This document shows, one piece after another, positions 1 through 10,156 of a stretch of DNA of 64,000 bases (its first letter is position 1; each line of letters starts with the position of its first letter). Origin of the DNA: Lutraria lutraria (taxonomy: Eukaryota > Mollusca > Bivalvia > Venerida > Mactridae); NCBI GenBank assembly GCA_964023205.1, contig OZ026850.1:1696368-1760367 (forward strand). Direction: 5' to 3'. The position numbers were made by a program, and so were the translations under genes. The notes beneath the pieces were generated by a model. It searched no databases. It was given only the letters and a program-made list of their open reading frames with translations, and was not told the origin of the DNA.

Positions 1-1204
1 CCAATTATACAAACCATGATCTGAGTACTTGATAGAAAAGCAATTATATCAAGGCTGAAATCATTCCATCTCCCCGCATATAAGTTCAAGAAATCCGCAT
101 AATACCGGATAGGTCACGTTTAAAAATCGCTTATCCGTATTAGTCTGGCAAGATTCGTCCGATACGTCGGATTTAGTTATAGGCCTATACTTTTATAGTG
201 TAACGACTTTGTTGATTTGCGTCTTTACTAGACCTTGGTCAATCGATTATATCTGTCCATTTATATTCCTAAACAGGAATTCCGATTTTGCTACATCAGA
301 TGAAAAAAAACTGGTAAAGATCGAAGGATGTCGTAATTTTCATAAAACTTGGATATCGTATAGTAAAACCTAGGAGTAAAGACCACCTTTGGGTCCATGA
401 AATATATTTTTATGTTGACGTGGTCACATTATTGTAAAAAAATTAAACTATTCAACAAATAGTAAAAAACAGTCTGAACAGTTATGGCCGTTATGGTGAA
501 GTGTTCATAATATCGAAGTGGTCGCCTAGTGGGGGTATACTGTACAAGCATAGTAGGTATGGGAACGAACATCAAAAATAATATTCGAATATTTGATTAA
601 GATACATGTATTCGAATATATTCGAATATATGGTTTTGATCAATTCATTAATCTTTTCTTTTTTATTTATCTATTTGTTTTTCTTTTATTTTCGTCTATA
701 ATTCTTTAATCTGCCCGAATCTGTTACATCCGAAAACAGGTACAGTTTGTATTCATTCACTCGGAGGGTTTTATGTTTTCCAGCAGAAATCATACAATTA
801 TTACAATTTACGACCATTTTCTCCCATGGTAATTGTGTTAGGAACGGTCAATTACTTCCAAAAACAAGTTTGAACCATCAATTTTAGATGGACTGCATTA
901 AAGTCTAATTTGTTTAAAACACGCAATCTGCTTAAGAATAATCACCAAAAAAGAAGAAAAAAACACGAAATTTTAAGAATTCAAAACAATAATTATTTAA
1001 ATAAATAACAGATATTTTACACAAAAAAATGCTTAACATATGCCCTTGATTCATACAATAGAATGAACATTTTATTTTATTACCAAAATGCACTTGAAAC
1101 GTGAGAAACTTGATAAAATATTCCGTTATATTCATGACATTTTTTTTGTTGTCGCAAAATATTGTTTACCAAGCAAAACACGTTTTTATTTTATATTATA
1201 TAGC
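1..1204. other. AT-rich non-coding DNA
   Basis: I see no gene here. There is a run of palindromic TATTCGAATA motifs at about 585-632. The short stretch near 365-400 resembles the edge of the GGCC-type repeat found elsewhere in the window. The open frame at 932-1135 is AT-rich and has no coding features. Confidence 0.6.
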
Positions 1205-1545
1205 TCTGTTGTTTAACGGACCCATTCGACAGTTATTGTGATTTCAGAGCCGCCCCAGAGGAAGGGGAGATAAGATACAGGAGAACCGAGCATTTATATC
1301 CCTACTCTTTTCGAATATTTTTTTCTTAAATTCCTGGTTCTTTAATCCGTCTTTATCATGCCCGTAGTAAAGCACCGATACGCACCTCGCCCTTCTTCCT
1401 GTGATAATCTCGACACAGTTCATGCCTCGATAGTTCGGGTGAGGACATTGAAAAAGCGTCTCTGAGAAATTCGAAAGACAGAGCCGAGAATCAAACCCTG
1501 GACCTTTCGTCTAGTAGTCCAACGTGTTACCAACCAATCACCGAT
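1205..1545 (-). repeat. SINE family A, copy 1 (tRNA-derived)
   Basis: Read on the minus strand this begins with a tRNA-like head: an A-box-like TGGTTGGTAACACGTTGG and a B-box-like GGTTTGATTCTC near 1490-1535. It ends with the family's tail (GCTCTGAAAT...GTTAAACAAC) near 1207-1250. Five other copies occur at 27785, 34200, 56010, 60100 and 61862. The shared head, body and tail across copies support a pol III SINE. The internal pyrimidine tract that expands in other copies is short here. Confidence 0.75.
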
Positions 1546-3269
1546 CACCCCTATATTTTTTTTTAAAAAAAGGGTTTCCAATTCGAAGTCTTTTTATCAG
1601 AACCCCTCCCCCCGATCCGAGCTTTGTTGTCGATCCTAACGTTTGGGATATACTTGTACATGTAATTAGACTAATCATTGATTACATTGTATTTAGAACA
1701 ATATGACCATCGAATAAAGGCCACTTGTCAATAAAGACCATATTTTTCTTTCCCATGGATGGCCTTTGTTCACAGGTTTGACTTTACTTATGATCTGGCT
1801 AAGTATTTTTCTGTTATATATGAGATTTAATTAACAAACTGGGTATACACACGACCTAACACATGCTGTTACACCTTCCGTTGTATTAAAACATCAAAGT
1901 CTTGCGCGCCAGCAGGCTTGGATAGTATTGCTAATTACACAGCACGAATTCAAAGATTATAATATATTAAATATTTCACGCTTAATTGGTGTTTAGAAAA
2001 CATTAACAGAGGCAGTGCGTGTGTATGTTCTCAACTATATTTGAAAGAACTCCTAATTCTTATTGAATGTCAGGAGAGCCTGGTTGATTCCAATGTAGCC
2101 AAATCATTGATATTATACTGTATTTTCATTCATTTTCGTGGGGCTCAATTTTCGTGTTTTTTACTTAAAGATTAATTAAAACTATAGGGTAACTCTTAAA
2201 TATTGTGCTACACTCTTTATGCTATTTTTTTATTATTTTAGTAGTACTGATCAGAGACGTCAAAAGTACAGCTTTTGTGGGTATAAAACTTTTTTGTGTG
2301 TAACTAAATCATTGATGTATACGTAATTTTATTTCGATCAGATTTTTCGAAAACAGAACAACAACATTCAATTTCAAAATATCATTCAATAATGAGAGAA
2401 TGCGTGCGTGTATCTCGTGCATCTTTTCGAAACATTATAAAAGGAAATGTCCATAAATATTGATGAACGTCAATCAGTGGTTATTTTGCGAGCATTGTGT
2501 TTAATTCAAGACGATTTTCAGGAGAATAAAATACAATCACACTGTTTATTAATTGTCGTAATTGATTTTTTTTTAACAGAACATAATTTTATTTTGATTG
2601 TTAATATCCCATGGCTTCTTGGCCAAAATATCTTGAGAACATGCACGTGCATTATATATTTTTAAAACAATGTTACAGGGATTAACTTATTTTGAATGCT
2701 GCAATGTATATACATGTACTACATTTGTATTTCTAAACATGTCAGGTTCGAATTAGAAAAATCTAAATGCGTTAGAAAAGAGATTATTAAATTTACCAAT
2801 CAAAAGACACACGGATCAATATATTCTGTGAGGTTTGTAATAAATAATATTTGTACATGTACCAACACACACTGAATTGTTAAATATGTAATTTCCATAC
2901 ATTATTATAATTATCATTCATTTTGTTATGAAGGTCAATATTTGGTCTGAATGCGGCTCAATAAAAATAAAAAAAGATGTATTTTACATTACAAATGTGT
3001 AAGAGTACATGTATCTACAATGTACATTAATTTTCTGTATTGTTCGTATGTTTCATATTTTCCTTTTCACCTTTGCGTGATTCGTGTAAATAAATATCTG
3101 TATTATATTTTGTTATATTTATAATGATGTACTCATGTCTAAATAAATGTTCTGTTCTCATGCTCACAAGCAAAAAGAACACAACAGCTGCTCAACCTCT
3201 CGTTCCCGATCAACCACTTACTTCGTTGACAAAGTTCCGTAAAGCCCGAGGTAACGGCTGTCTGTGAAT
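1546..3269. other. Non-coding; fragment of a GGCC-type repeat
   Basis: No coding region is supported. At about 1705-1785 there is a fragment containing AAAGGCCACTTGTCAATAAA followed by GGCCTTTGTTCACAGGTTTG. The same two motifs recur at 32850-33030 and 59915-60095, so it is part of a dispersed element. The remainder is AT-rich, with short open frames of no recognisable content. Confidence 0.55.
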
Positions 3270-3331
3270 AGATGTCAGCACGTGACGGATGGCCAAATAT
3301 AGATGTCAGCACATGACGGACGGCCAAATGT
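3270..3331. repeat. 31-bp tandem duplication
   Basis: Two adjacent 31-bp copies beginning AGATGTCAGCAC start at 3270 and 3301 and differ at a few positions. They lie just downstream (in transposase orientation) of the Tc1-like relic. Confidence 0.8.
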
Positions 3332-3405
3332 AGCGATTAAAACAATGAATAAAGACTCACTGAACATAAAAACTATTTCTTCTCCCACTTTTCTGGTTGT
3401 TGTCT

Positions 3406-4915
3406 TTACTGGCTTAATGCGTAAATAAGTTTGTTTCCAACGGCATGCTCATTAAAAGCAGAGAAAATATTCATAGCAGGTAGGAATATTCTCGACGTAA
3501 GCATCTCATCCCACAGTTGCTGTATAGGTGACATATCCAGTGACATTGCAGGCCAGGACAGCAAATTAACTTTGTTCTGAATCAAGAAGTCGGTGACGAC
3601 CCGCGCACCATGCGGGTGAGCGATATCCTGTTGTAGCGTGGCGTTTAGTTGCTGCACAAACGGACGAACACGATCCTTTAAATGACTGCTAGAGAACATG
3701 ACGTATTCATGGACGTTGTGGACGTATCCCTCGTTCAAGCGATCGATTACATACCGCTCGGGGACAAATCAATTTCTTCTGAGACCAGGGCCCGTATTCA
3801 CAAACGTTCTTAGTTTTCCGAGTTAAGAATTTTCTTTATCTTAAATTTTTACTAAGACATAAGAAATTTCTTAGTTTTCATCTTAGACTTATTCTTAGCG
3901 TAAACTAAGACGAAAATATTCTTAGTTTGAAAAGAAATCATTTACTTCACTGAATTCATATTGCCAAGGCCTGATACAATTGCATGTTTACTGGTATTTT
4001 AAAAATACCTGTATTATACTCTATTCAACACACTGCACAAAATAATAATTAAGTTATAATTGATGCTATACTAAATTCACAAAGAAGTACTTGCATGCAT
4101 GTGCTTTCAGCTGGAACAAACATCACAATATGGGCATTCACAATAAAAAGTATACAAGGTAATAACGATTTAAGATTATACAGTTGTCCTTGGATTTCAT
4201 GGTCATATCAAACATTAATACAGCAAAACATTGGCTGAATATATTTACACCCAAAAGTGTTCATGTAAAGCAATGTTTATCTGTCTAAATGTTTATCACA
4301 TCAAAATCACATTAATCACTGGTATCTGTCTTTACTAATGTCACCATAAATTGTTTAACGACAGAAAAGTGTTTAAAAGTTCATAATCCAAGAAATTAAT
4401 CGATTAGAATCTGGAATCTTCATAGATATAGAAAAATAATGAGTACGACGAAGCATCCATTTTCGTTTTGTTTTTATCTAAGAAAATTTCTTAAAGTTAA
4501 GACACCTCGTACCTTGACTAAACTTTTAAGATAAAAATCGTCGATCTAAGAATTTTTCAAAGAATTTTTTTCACTCTAAGACGAAAGTTAAGAAAAATCT
4601 TACAAAGTTAGCAAAACTTGGCGAAAACTAAGAGAATTTCGGGATTCTTAGATAATTTGGTTTGTGAATACGGGCCCAGGAATACTTCTAGCCGTCAAAG
4701 TAGCAACGGAGATAAAAAGACCCAGACGCCGGTATCCTTGCGATTAGACGTTACGCGTGACGTTCTGACCGAGGTTGGTCTCTGGTGGTCCCAAACCGCC
4801 TTCAGAAGGTGTCTACAGTATTTTGGTGCACACCAAATAGTCTGGCAACGCCAGTATGACGTACACCAGCTTCATACCCTGTCAATTGCATTCAACCTTG
4901 GCATGGCGTATCAAA
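3406..4915 (-). pseudogene. Tc1/mariner transposase relic, split by a nested element
   Basis: Two parts of a Tc1-family DNA transposase are visible on the minus strand. The N-terminal helix-turn-helix part lies at about 4735-4915; it reads GVARLFGVHQNTV, then TRDQPRSER, with stops and frame changes. The C-terminal part of the DDE catalytic domain lies at 3406-3690; it reads ATLQQDIAHPHGARVVTDFL and later WPAMSLDMSPIQQLWDEM, which matches the family's second Asp region and the (N/S)PIEHLWDE box. The middle of the protein is missing, and an 886-bp TIR element (3790-4675) interrupts the relic. Stops, frameshifts and the missing centre make it non-functional. The family assignment is secure from the motifs; the exact ends are not. 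Confidence 0.85.
3790..4675. mobile_element. Non-autonomous TIR element nested in the Tc1 relic
   Basis: The ends are exact 16-bp inverted repeats, GCCCGTATTCACAAAC and its complement. They are flanked by a direct repeat CCAGG at 3785-3789 and 4676-4680, a likely 5-bp target-site duplication. The TIR could be read two bases longer as GGGCCC, which would change the duplication. The subterminal regions are full of CTTAG/CTAAG motifs in both orientations. No coding capacity is visible. It lies inside transposase sequence, so it inserted after the Tc1 element. Confidence 0.8.
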
Positions 4916-5259
4916 AGCTTTTTTTTTCAAAATTATGCTGGCTTTGTGTCTTACACGTATGAACACTATGCTTTTACCCAGGTTTAGGCGCCAAACGTTT
5001 TTACGATTGACTGCTGTAAAAAAACGTGAAAAACGAAGGCGTTGGCCAGACTGACAAACTACTCGTGCAGCTCGTGCACTGATCAGTGTAAATGACCGAG
5101 AGGGATATACAACTTACCTATGTAAAGTTTTAAACTTTAATTAATAAAATTGAGCGGTACATGATCATTTCACACATATAATATGATATTATGTTCTGGA
5201 TGTATGCTCATAGGCCAATACATGTATGTCTATAAACTATATATTGTAAGTCAATCAAC

Positions 5260-5865
5260 TTAACGAATTCCTTTGTATTTCATACAGAGTTTCTTGTTGG
5301 CACTTCTAGCCCATGTATTGGGACTGGCGAACTCACATCTGGCTCTGTTTAATTTCTTCGTTTTTGTTGGTACGATACTACAAGCATATTCTATTTCAAT
5401 TACTTCGTTATGATCGACTGTTTTAGGAACGTTAACTGTACTGGTAAAACTTTTTTTTTTGAGTTATTTCTTGTTCTACAACAATCTTGTATAATTGTTT
5501 CAGGACATCATTGATATCAAGAGGTTCAGGCTTAACATCATCAAATTTAAGAATGTCGCCATTAAAAACGTGTGGTTCATTGTTCATGTAGTTAAATCTT
5601 TGTGAATTATGACCTTCCGTTCCTCTTTAATTTACCCGATTGATTCGAATGACAAACGCGTATCTGAATTAATCGAATCACTTGTAAAGTCACCATATAT
5701 TTAGTTGGCATCTAAGTCTAATCTGTCAGCTGCTGAGCCTGAAAAACACAAGTCGTCAATGTCTTTATCTATACTTGATACATCACTGTCTGCATGCGCG
5801 GTTTGCAACTGAATTACTTTTGCAACACTATCATCATTGTCATTTACTTTATCATTATCTGACAT
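5260..5865 (-). pseudogene. Degraded acidic coding region of unknown family
   Basis: On the minus strand a protein-like frame starts at ATG 5865 (MSDNDKVNDNDDSVAKV...) and reaches a TAA at 5701-5703 after 54 codons. Coding-like sequence continues in the same frame (GDFTSDSINSDTRLSFESIG), meets a second stop, shifts frame, then reads EGHNSQRFNYMNNEPHVFNG and KPEPLDINDVLKQLY. A run of ten A's (5451-5460, T's on the plus strand) then shifts the frame again before EVIEIEYACSIVPTK and ASPNTWARSANKKL, ending at TAA 5260-5262. A possible splice donor (T|GTATGA) lies just after NKKL. The product is not recognised. The late segment faintly recalls a Cys/Trp motif of uncharacterised invertebrate proteins, but I cannot name it. 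It sits 55 bp downstream of claudin-like exon C. Confidence 0.5.
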
Positions 5866-5920
5866 ATTTAATTACATTGTTGGCTTTGTATTCTCTAGCT
5901 ACCTTTTCAAGTTATATGTC

Positions 5921-6156
5921 TCATTGAAACTTAGACATTTCTGGATTATTACCATCATTGTCATTTACGTTATCATTACCTTTGCAAGTATTCTCTTTCG
6001 GTTTAACGAATGCGAACATAACACCCGCTGTGATCGCTAGTAGCATACACTCTATACCTAAAACAAAAGCATCTCCATAACCTGCAAACGATCTGACTTC
6101 ACTCGATGAAATTATCGTATACACAGTCATGCATAGAGTTGCTAAGCAGCATACAT
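5921..6156 (-). CDS. Claudin-like tetraspan protein, last exon (copy 1, exon C)
   Basis: This is a terminal exon. It begins after an acceptor (TTTTTCAG) at 6157, in phase 1, and ends with TGA at 5921. It encodes the third membrane segment (VCCLATLCMTVYTII), a short loop (SSSEVRSFAGYGDAF), a fourth membrane segment (LGIECMLLAITAGVMFAFV) and an Asn/Asp-rich cytoplasmic tail ending MSKFQ. Joined to exon B (6387-6533) and exon A (9876-10062) it would complete a four-transmembrane protein of about 187 residues, a normal length for the claudin/PMP22 superfamily. Members form cell junctions or act as membrane adhesion and signalling proteins; which applies here is unknown. The exon structure is read directly; joining to the distant exon A is inferred from matching phases. 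Confidence 0.75.
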
Positions 6157-6386
6157 CTGAAAAAGGCGTAAGGTATCGTCTTATCATAAATTGATAAAAA
6201 TCATTCACACCTGTGTAGACGCTCAAGTCTTTACTAAATGAAATATATTTTAACAACGGAAATTCCATTTTATTAAATGTTAAATGTTTTTCAGCAGGCT
6301 TAATCACAATTCGTGTTGATTTATTTATTAGCTTTCTTACTAAGATATTTACTAAGTAAGGCACACTGTAAACAAATTGCACTTAC

Positions 6387-6533
6387 CGCCAATAATTTCA
6401 AAAGACATTGTGGTTAAAGCCAGACTTGGTGTTTTCTGACACAACAGGAATATGTCAAGGAATAGGGCGATTCCAATAACTAGCAAGCCAAACACAACAA
6501 GCCACGGTTTCGTCAAAAATATAGAATCATCGG
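6387..6533 (-). CDS. Claudin-like tetraspan protein, middle exon (copy 1, exon B)
   Basis: This 147-bp internal exon has a clear acceptor (TAATTGCAG, upstream of 6533) and donor (G|GTAAGT, below 6387). It starts and ends in phase 1, so it joins in frame to exon C. It encodes DDSIFLTKPW followed by a membrane segment (WLVVFGLLVIGIALFLDIFLL) and a loop ending SFEIIG, which corresponds to the end of the first extracellular loop and the second membrane helix of a claudin-type protein. A paralogous exon of identical length and phase lies at 8061-8207. No first exon is visible between this copy and the upstream copy, so if expressed it must splice from exon A at 10 kb or from something outside what I can see. 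Confidence 0.75.
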
Positions 6534-6565
6534 CTGCAATTATAATACCTGGATGAATGAATATT

Positions 6566-6617
6566 AAACTGGTTCCCGTGTGGCAGTGGACCTTGTACAG
6601 TAAGCGGGAACCAGTTT
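6566..6617. repeat. Short hairpin repeat (AAACTGGTTCCCG arms)
   Basis: Perfect 13-bp inverted arms, AAACTGGTTCCCG at 6566-6578 and its complement at 6605-6617, enclose 26 bp. The same arm pair occurs at 52384-52434, and single arms occur near 37224 and 45660. It is therefore the hairpin end of a dispersed element. It lies in copy 1 of the duplicated block and is absent from copy 2. Confidence 0.7.
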
Positions 6618-7144
6618 ATACATGGATTCTCCCATTGCCCCCAGTGACTACTGAGCATAAGGGCGGCGCCAATTTCAAGAGCGCGGCACCAAAAATAACA
6701 TTTGCTTCGAACCATTTCATTACAACCAATTATTCAAAGGACATGAACACTTTAATATTCATTTAGATTCGACCTATGAATAACATACTGTTTTTCACTT
6801 CTTATTGTTTAATCTGATTAGGAATACTTTTTAAATGTATTTTTATTAAAACTGTCATAATGTAAAAATAGTTTCAAAGATTACCTTATTTGTTTATGCA
6901 GTGCATATACTATTTCTAAAAAAGTCTGGTTAGAATCAGAAAAAGTCTAAACATCAATGCTTTATAAGTTTCAATTTCTCAGTCAAGTCGAAAATATTCA
7001 CATTGTATTTTTAATGACAAAAAGTTGATTTAATGAAATCTTTTTTTTTTACTATTCTTCGAATAATCTAAGTACATTTGTACATGTAATCGGCTTCTGG
7101 CGAAATATCCGGTCTGAGCATGAATCCGGTGCGAAATTGGATCC

Positions 7145-7627
7145 GGTACCACATTGAATCTGGTAGCCGGCATATGACAAAAGCCCACACAGACCCTCTA
7201 CTACCCGGATACACAATGTATTTCTTTTACACTCTGACAAATTTTCGAATTGTTCAATTGATTGATACATGTACTTGAAGACCCAACTTTGGGTATAAAA
7301 GGGAGGTATTGGCTGGTGAGTGGTTTCCCGGTATTTTTTAACTGTATTCAGCTCAGGGAGAAATTTTTTATCTCTGCATTTAAATTCGCGGGGGATTTGA
7401 TTTCGTGGATGAGCCGACCCACGAAATCCACGAAATTAAATCTCCAACGGAAATTAATGATTTCACGGTATATAATACAAAATTATGACGAAGAAAAGAA
7501 CTTTTTTTCTATTTGTTATGAAACATGCTATGAACATTATATTTGTCAGTTTATCTGAGTGTAAAGAAATCCTGGGTAGTAGAACCGGGGTCTGTGTGGG
7601 GGTCTTTGTAAGATGCGGGCTACATGT
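7145..7627. repeat. Imperfect inverted repeat between the two claudin-like copies
   Basis: The segment at about 7150-7212 (GGTAGCCGGCATATGAC...CTACTACCCGG) is an imperfect reverse complement of 7573-7625 (GGGTAGTAGAACCGG...GCGGGCTACATG). Between the arms, at 7375-7445, is a smaller palindromic stretch rich in CCACGAAATC. It looks like a decayed foldback element placed exactly between the duplicated exon pairs. No coding capacity is seen. Confidence 0.5.
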
Positions 7628-7645
7628 GTATCATACACACTTTAC

Positions 7646-7744
7646 CTGAATCGTATTCTTCTCCATAAGATGCGACCGATCCGACTCCATTCGATGAAAT
7701 TATCTTATATGCAGTCATGCATACAGACACTAAACAGCACGCTC
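7646..7744 (-). pseudogene. Claudin-like exon C paralog, truncated in the fourth membrane segment (copy 2)
   Basis: This follows exon B' across an intron with an acceptor CCTTTCAG at 7745. It reads GACCLVSVCMTAYKIISS, matching the third membrane segment of exon C. Homology continues past 7646, but where exon C encodes LGIECMLLAI this copy reads GKVCMIHM and then a TAG stop at about 7621. The start of that diverged part (CAG|GTAAAG) also looks like a splice donor in phase 1, so the exon may end at 7646 and splice onward. Either way the fourth membrane helix is lost from the direct reading. The feature is given as the exon up to the possible donor. Confidence 0.6.
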
Positions 7745-8060
7745 CTGAAAGGACATTAGGTAACGTCTAATTATAAATTGATAAAAAATAATCACACCTG
7801 CGACGAAGCGCAATTCTTTACTGATTATAAATGAGAGATATTTTAACAACGGAAATTCCATTTTATTTATTGTTGACTGTTTTAGCTGGCTTTATCACAA
7901 TTGTGCACTTTAATGTTTCTTTGAATCAATAACTTGGTCAAGATGTATACATGCAAATTTGTTAATGACTCTGTCGTTGATTGTAGCAGATAAAATAATG
8001 ATAAGTCTACAAGCGCTTCGTTTTCTTTGAAAGGTACATTAAAGAACATAATTCACTTAC

Positions 8061-8207
8061 CGCCAATAATATCAAAAAGCATTGCGGTAAAAGCGAGACA
8101 TGGTATTTTCAGGCACAACAGGAATAATCCAATCACTATTGTGATTCCAACAAGTAGAACGCCAATCACAACAAGCCATCGTATCGCCAAAAACATAGAA
8201 TCATCGA
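8061..8207 (-). CDS. Claudin-like tetraspan protein, middle exon (copy 2, exon B')
   Basis: This 147-bp exon is a paralog of 6387-6533, with the same acceptor context (TAATTGCAG), the same donor (G|GTAAGT) and the same phases. It encodes DDSMFLAIRW, then the membrane segment WLVVIGVLLVGITIVIGLFLL, then a loop ending LFDIIG. It has no stop codons and joins in frame to exon A upstream and exon C' downstream. Most differences from exon B change amino acids within the hydrophobic segment, which is tolerated in such helices. Whether the transcript is functional depends on exon C', which is damaged. Confidence 0.65.
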
Positions 8208-8630
8208 CTGCAATTAAAATGGTGGCCCTGTATAGTTAGTGTAGGCCATGTACTCGTATAGTATACTTTTCGTTCTTTAGTCACTTTCCGTTAGTTAGTG
8301 TCATTGAGTTGATTAATCAACAGACTAATATATTTTGTGAATAATTCAGTTTCCTTCGACAAGTATAGTCGCTTTCTATAATTTATGTTAGATCATCCAT
8401 AGAGCTTTTTCTAATTAATGGCAGACGTGAGTCCATCCTACATACCTCATATGTTTGGAGATTCACAGAGAGTCCTTTAGCCATTGATAGTCATCTAGAG
8501 ACATTAAAAATCATATCGTTATTTATACCACTATGGAATAAATACATGAACATTTTGTATATACATGTATTTTAAAAAGACATTTCTTGTCTTGTGTTCT
8601 TTTATTATTCCTTGAAGTGCAAGGTTACAT

Positions 8631-8853
8631 AATTTGTTTGTTTGTTTATATAGACTTTTACGTCCCTTTTCAACAGTCAGAGTCATATGAGACTGACAGT
8701 TCACCTTATGATCGTTACTGGGAAGAACCAGTACTAGACTCACATCCTCCGCAAGCAACTGCCTACTTTCTAACATTATGAGACTTGGTTGGTAGCGGAG
8801 TTCGAACCCATGACACTCTATCAGTGAGAGGTACAGTGATTTGAAGCAGATCA
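8631..8853 (-). repeat. SINE family B, copy 1, with target-site duplication
   Basis: The element reads on the minus strand from a tRNA-like head with a B-box (GGGTTCGAACTCC, near 8800) to a (CAAA)n-type tail at 8634-8648. It is bounded by an exact 11-bp direct repeat, CAAGGTTACAT, at 8620-8630 and 8854-8864. The same body (GTAGGCAGTTGC, GAGTCTAGTACTGG, GACTCTGACTGTTGAAAAGG) is present in the opposite orientation at 54307-54475. Head, tail and target duplication together show insertion by retrotransposition. Confidence 0.85.
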
Positions 8854-8976
8854 CAAGGTTACATTATACAATACCATTTGGTTCGAGCCATTTCATTTCA
8901 ACCAATTATGCAAAGGATACGAACTCTTTTATTTTCCTTTAGATTGGACCCATGAATAAATATTATAAACTTGCTG

Positions 8977-9505
8977 CTTTTCTAGACGAATTTTAGTCAT
9001 GGGTACGAGTTTGTTTTAGTTGTTTGCGGATATATAGTATAGTGTCTATTACTAGTTTGGGTAATCCTGGCCATTTGATTGACTAATGGTGATGTCGGTC
9101 AATTTGATTGGTCAATCATTGGACTGGCTATTCGTCGCGTAACCTGTCATGTTGACCTAGATAAGTTGTTGTGTGGCATAATATCGGAAATGCTATTTGA
9201 AGTTCAATGTGGTTGTACCATAGCAGATTATGGTGACTTTGTTAACATTTAGGGTTTATTCTATTTGATTGATGTAGGGTATGATATTACCATGTGCTTG
9301 TGAACTATATACATGAATTTATTCGTTTTATCAAATACTCACGATTGTCAATATATGTGTATTATTCATAACATGTAAATAAGTTATACTCTCAATAATG
9401 GAGGATTGAATAAAATATACAGTCAATATCCTTTATGAAAAAAGTAATTTCGTACAAAAAACATAAACCAATGCTTCTTGTAATTCGCCTATCTATAACG
9501 TTTTG
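8977..9505. repeat. Dispersed repeat, copy 1 (paired with 10157-10515)
   Basis: Sequence from TCTAGACGAATTTTAGTCAT to about AACGTTTTGTTAT is repeated in direct orientation at 10157-10515. The 5' 180 bp and the 3' 80 bp are closely similar, while about 170 bp between them is absent from the second copy. The two copies flank claudin-like exon A. No terminal inverted repeats or coding sequence are seen. Confidence 0.75.
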
Positions 9506-9875
9506 TTATACAATGTAGTTTGTCTTGTTCTTTTTGTTTAATTTTATTAAAGCTGTCACAACGTATTTCTAAATACATACATGTATGTCCGAAGCATAAA
9601 TCAGATTCGATTAAGATTACAGCACATGTAGTTTGAATTTAAAAAAGTAAAAGTGAATATTACAACTTAACCAATAAGTACGCGTAAGAGCTCTTTTCTC
9701 CCCATGTCGCAGAATCCTCTCCTCCTCCTCCCTCCTTTTTGTCTTCATTGGTGTCCCAGTCGTTCTCTCACTTCTTCTAAATTTATTAACACAACGTCCT
9801 TGAACAGTTTGCCCAATCTCAAATCAGTACGTTCGAACATATAAATGCTACAAACATATGCAAAACTAGACTTAC

Positions 9876-10062
9876 TGTCAGTATCAACGCAGTGTACAAT
9901 TTCGTCCGAATCTATGCACGACTGGAACAAACCAATTTCCATATCAGCTGTTGCGACAGTTATCCAGGAGGGCAAAGTTAGAGCCGTAGAACCTAGTATA
10001 AAGGCTGCAATGGTGAAAAACTCCGCAAAAACGGCGATAGTTGTCGTTGTTTCCATGACGAT
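9876..10062 (-). CDS. Claudin-like tetraspan protein, first coding exon (exon A)
   Basis: The ATG is at 10056-10054, six bases after a splice acceptor (TTCCTTTCAG), so a non-coding upstream exon is likely. The exon ends at a donor (A|GTAAGTC, below 9876) in phase 1, which fits exons B and B'. It encodes 60 residues: METTTTIAVFAEFFTIAAFI with a first membrane segment, then an extracellular loop with W31, G42-L43-F44, C47 and C56. That spacing is the W-GLW-C-C signature of the claudin/PMP22/EMP superfamily, with Phe in place of the last Trp. The two cysteines normally form the loop disulfide. Ligand, partner and tissue role cannot be read from sequence. Confidence 0.75.
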
Positions 10063-10156
10063 CTGAAAGGAACATAATACATTGTACATCCAAAGACCTA
10101 TACTCTTTGATACATTTTTGCAAACCTCTACAATGCGTAAAACTTGTGTATCACTT

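Larger units (their letters stand above)
5990..9570. repeat. Tandem segmental duplication carrying claudin-like exons
   Basis: Copy 1 (about 5990-6900) and copy 2 (about 7630-9570) match in the exons and in the introns. Intron examples: TTTTAACAACGGAAATTCCA at 6250 and 7850, GAACCATTTCATT-type sequence at 6712 and 8884, and TTTATTAAA(A/G)CTGTCA at 6843 and 9543. Copy 2 is longer because a SINE (8631-8853) and another repeat (8977-9505) inserted into it. The first exon is not present in copy 1, so the duplication was partial or copy 1 lost it. Confidence 0.75.

Noticed and set aside
4618..4962. Plus-strand frame of 114 codons
   Set aside because: It runs across the end of a TIR element and the antisense of the Tc1 helix-turn-helix region.
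9845..10066. Plus-strand frame opposite claudin exon A
   Set aside because: Shadow of the real minus-strand exon, which has splice sites and the family motif.
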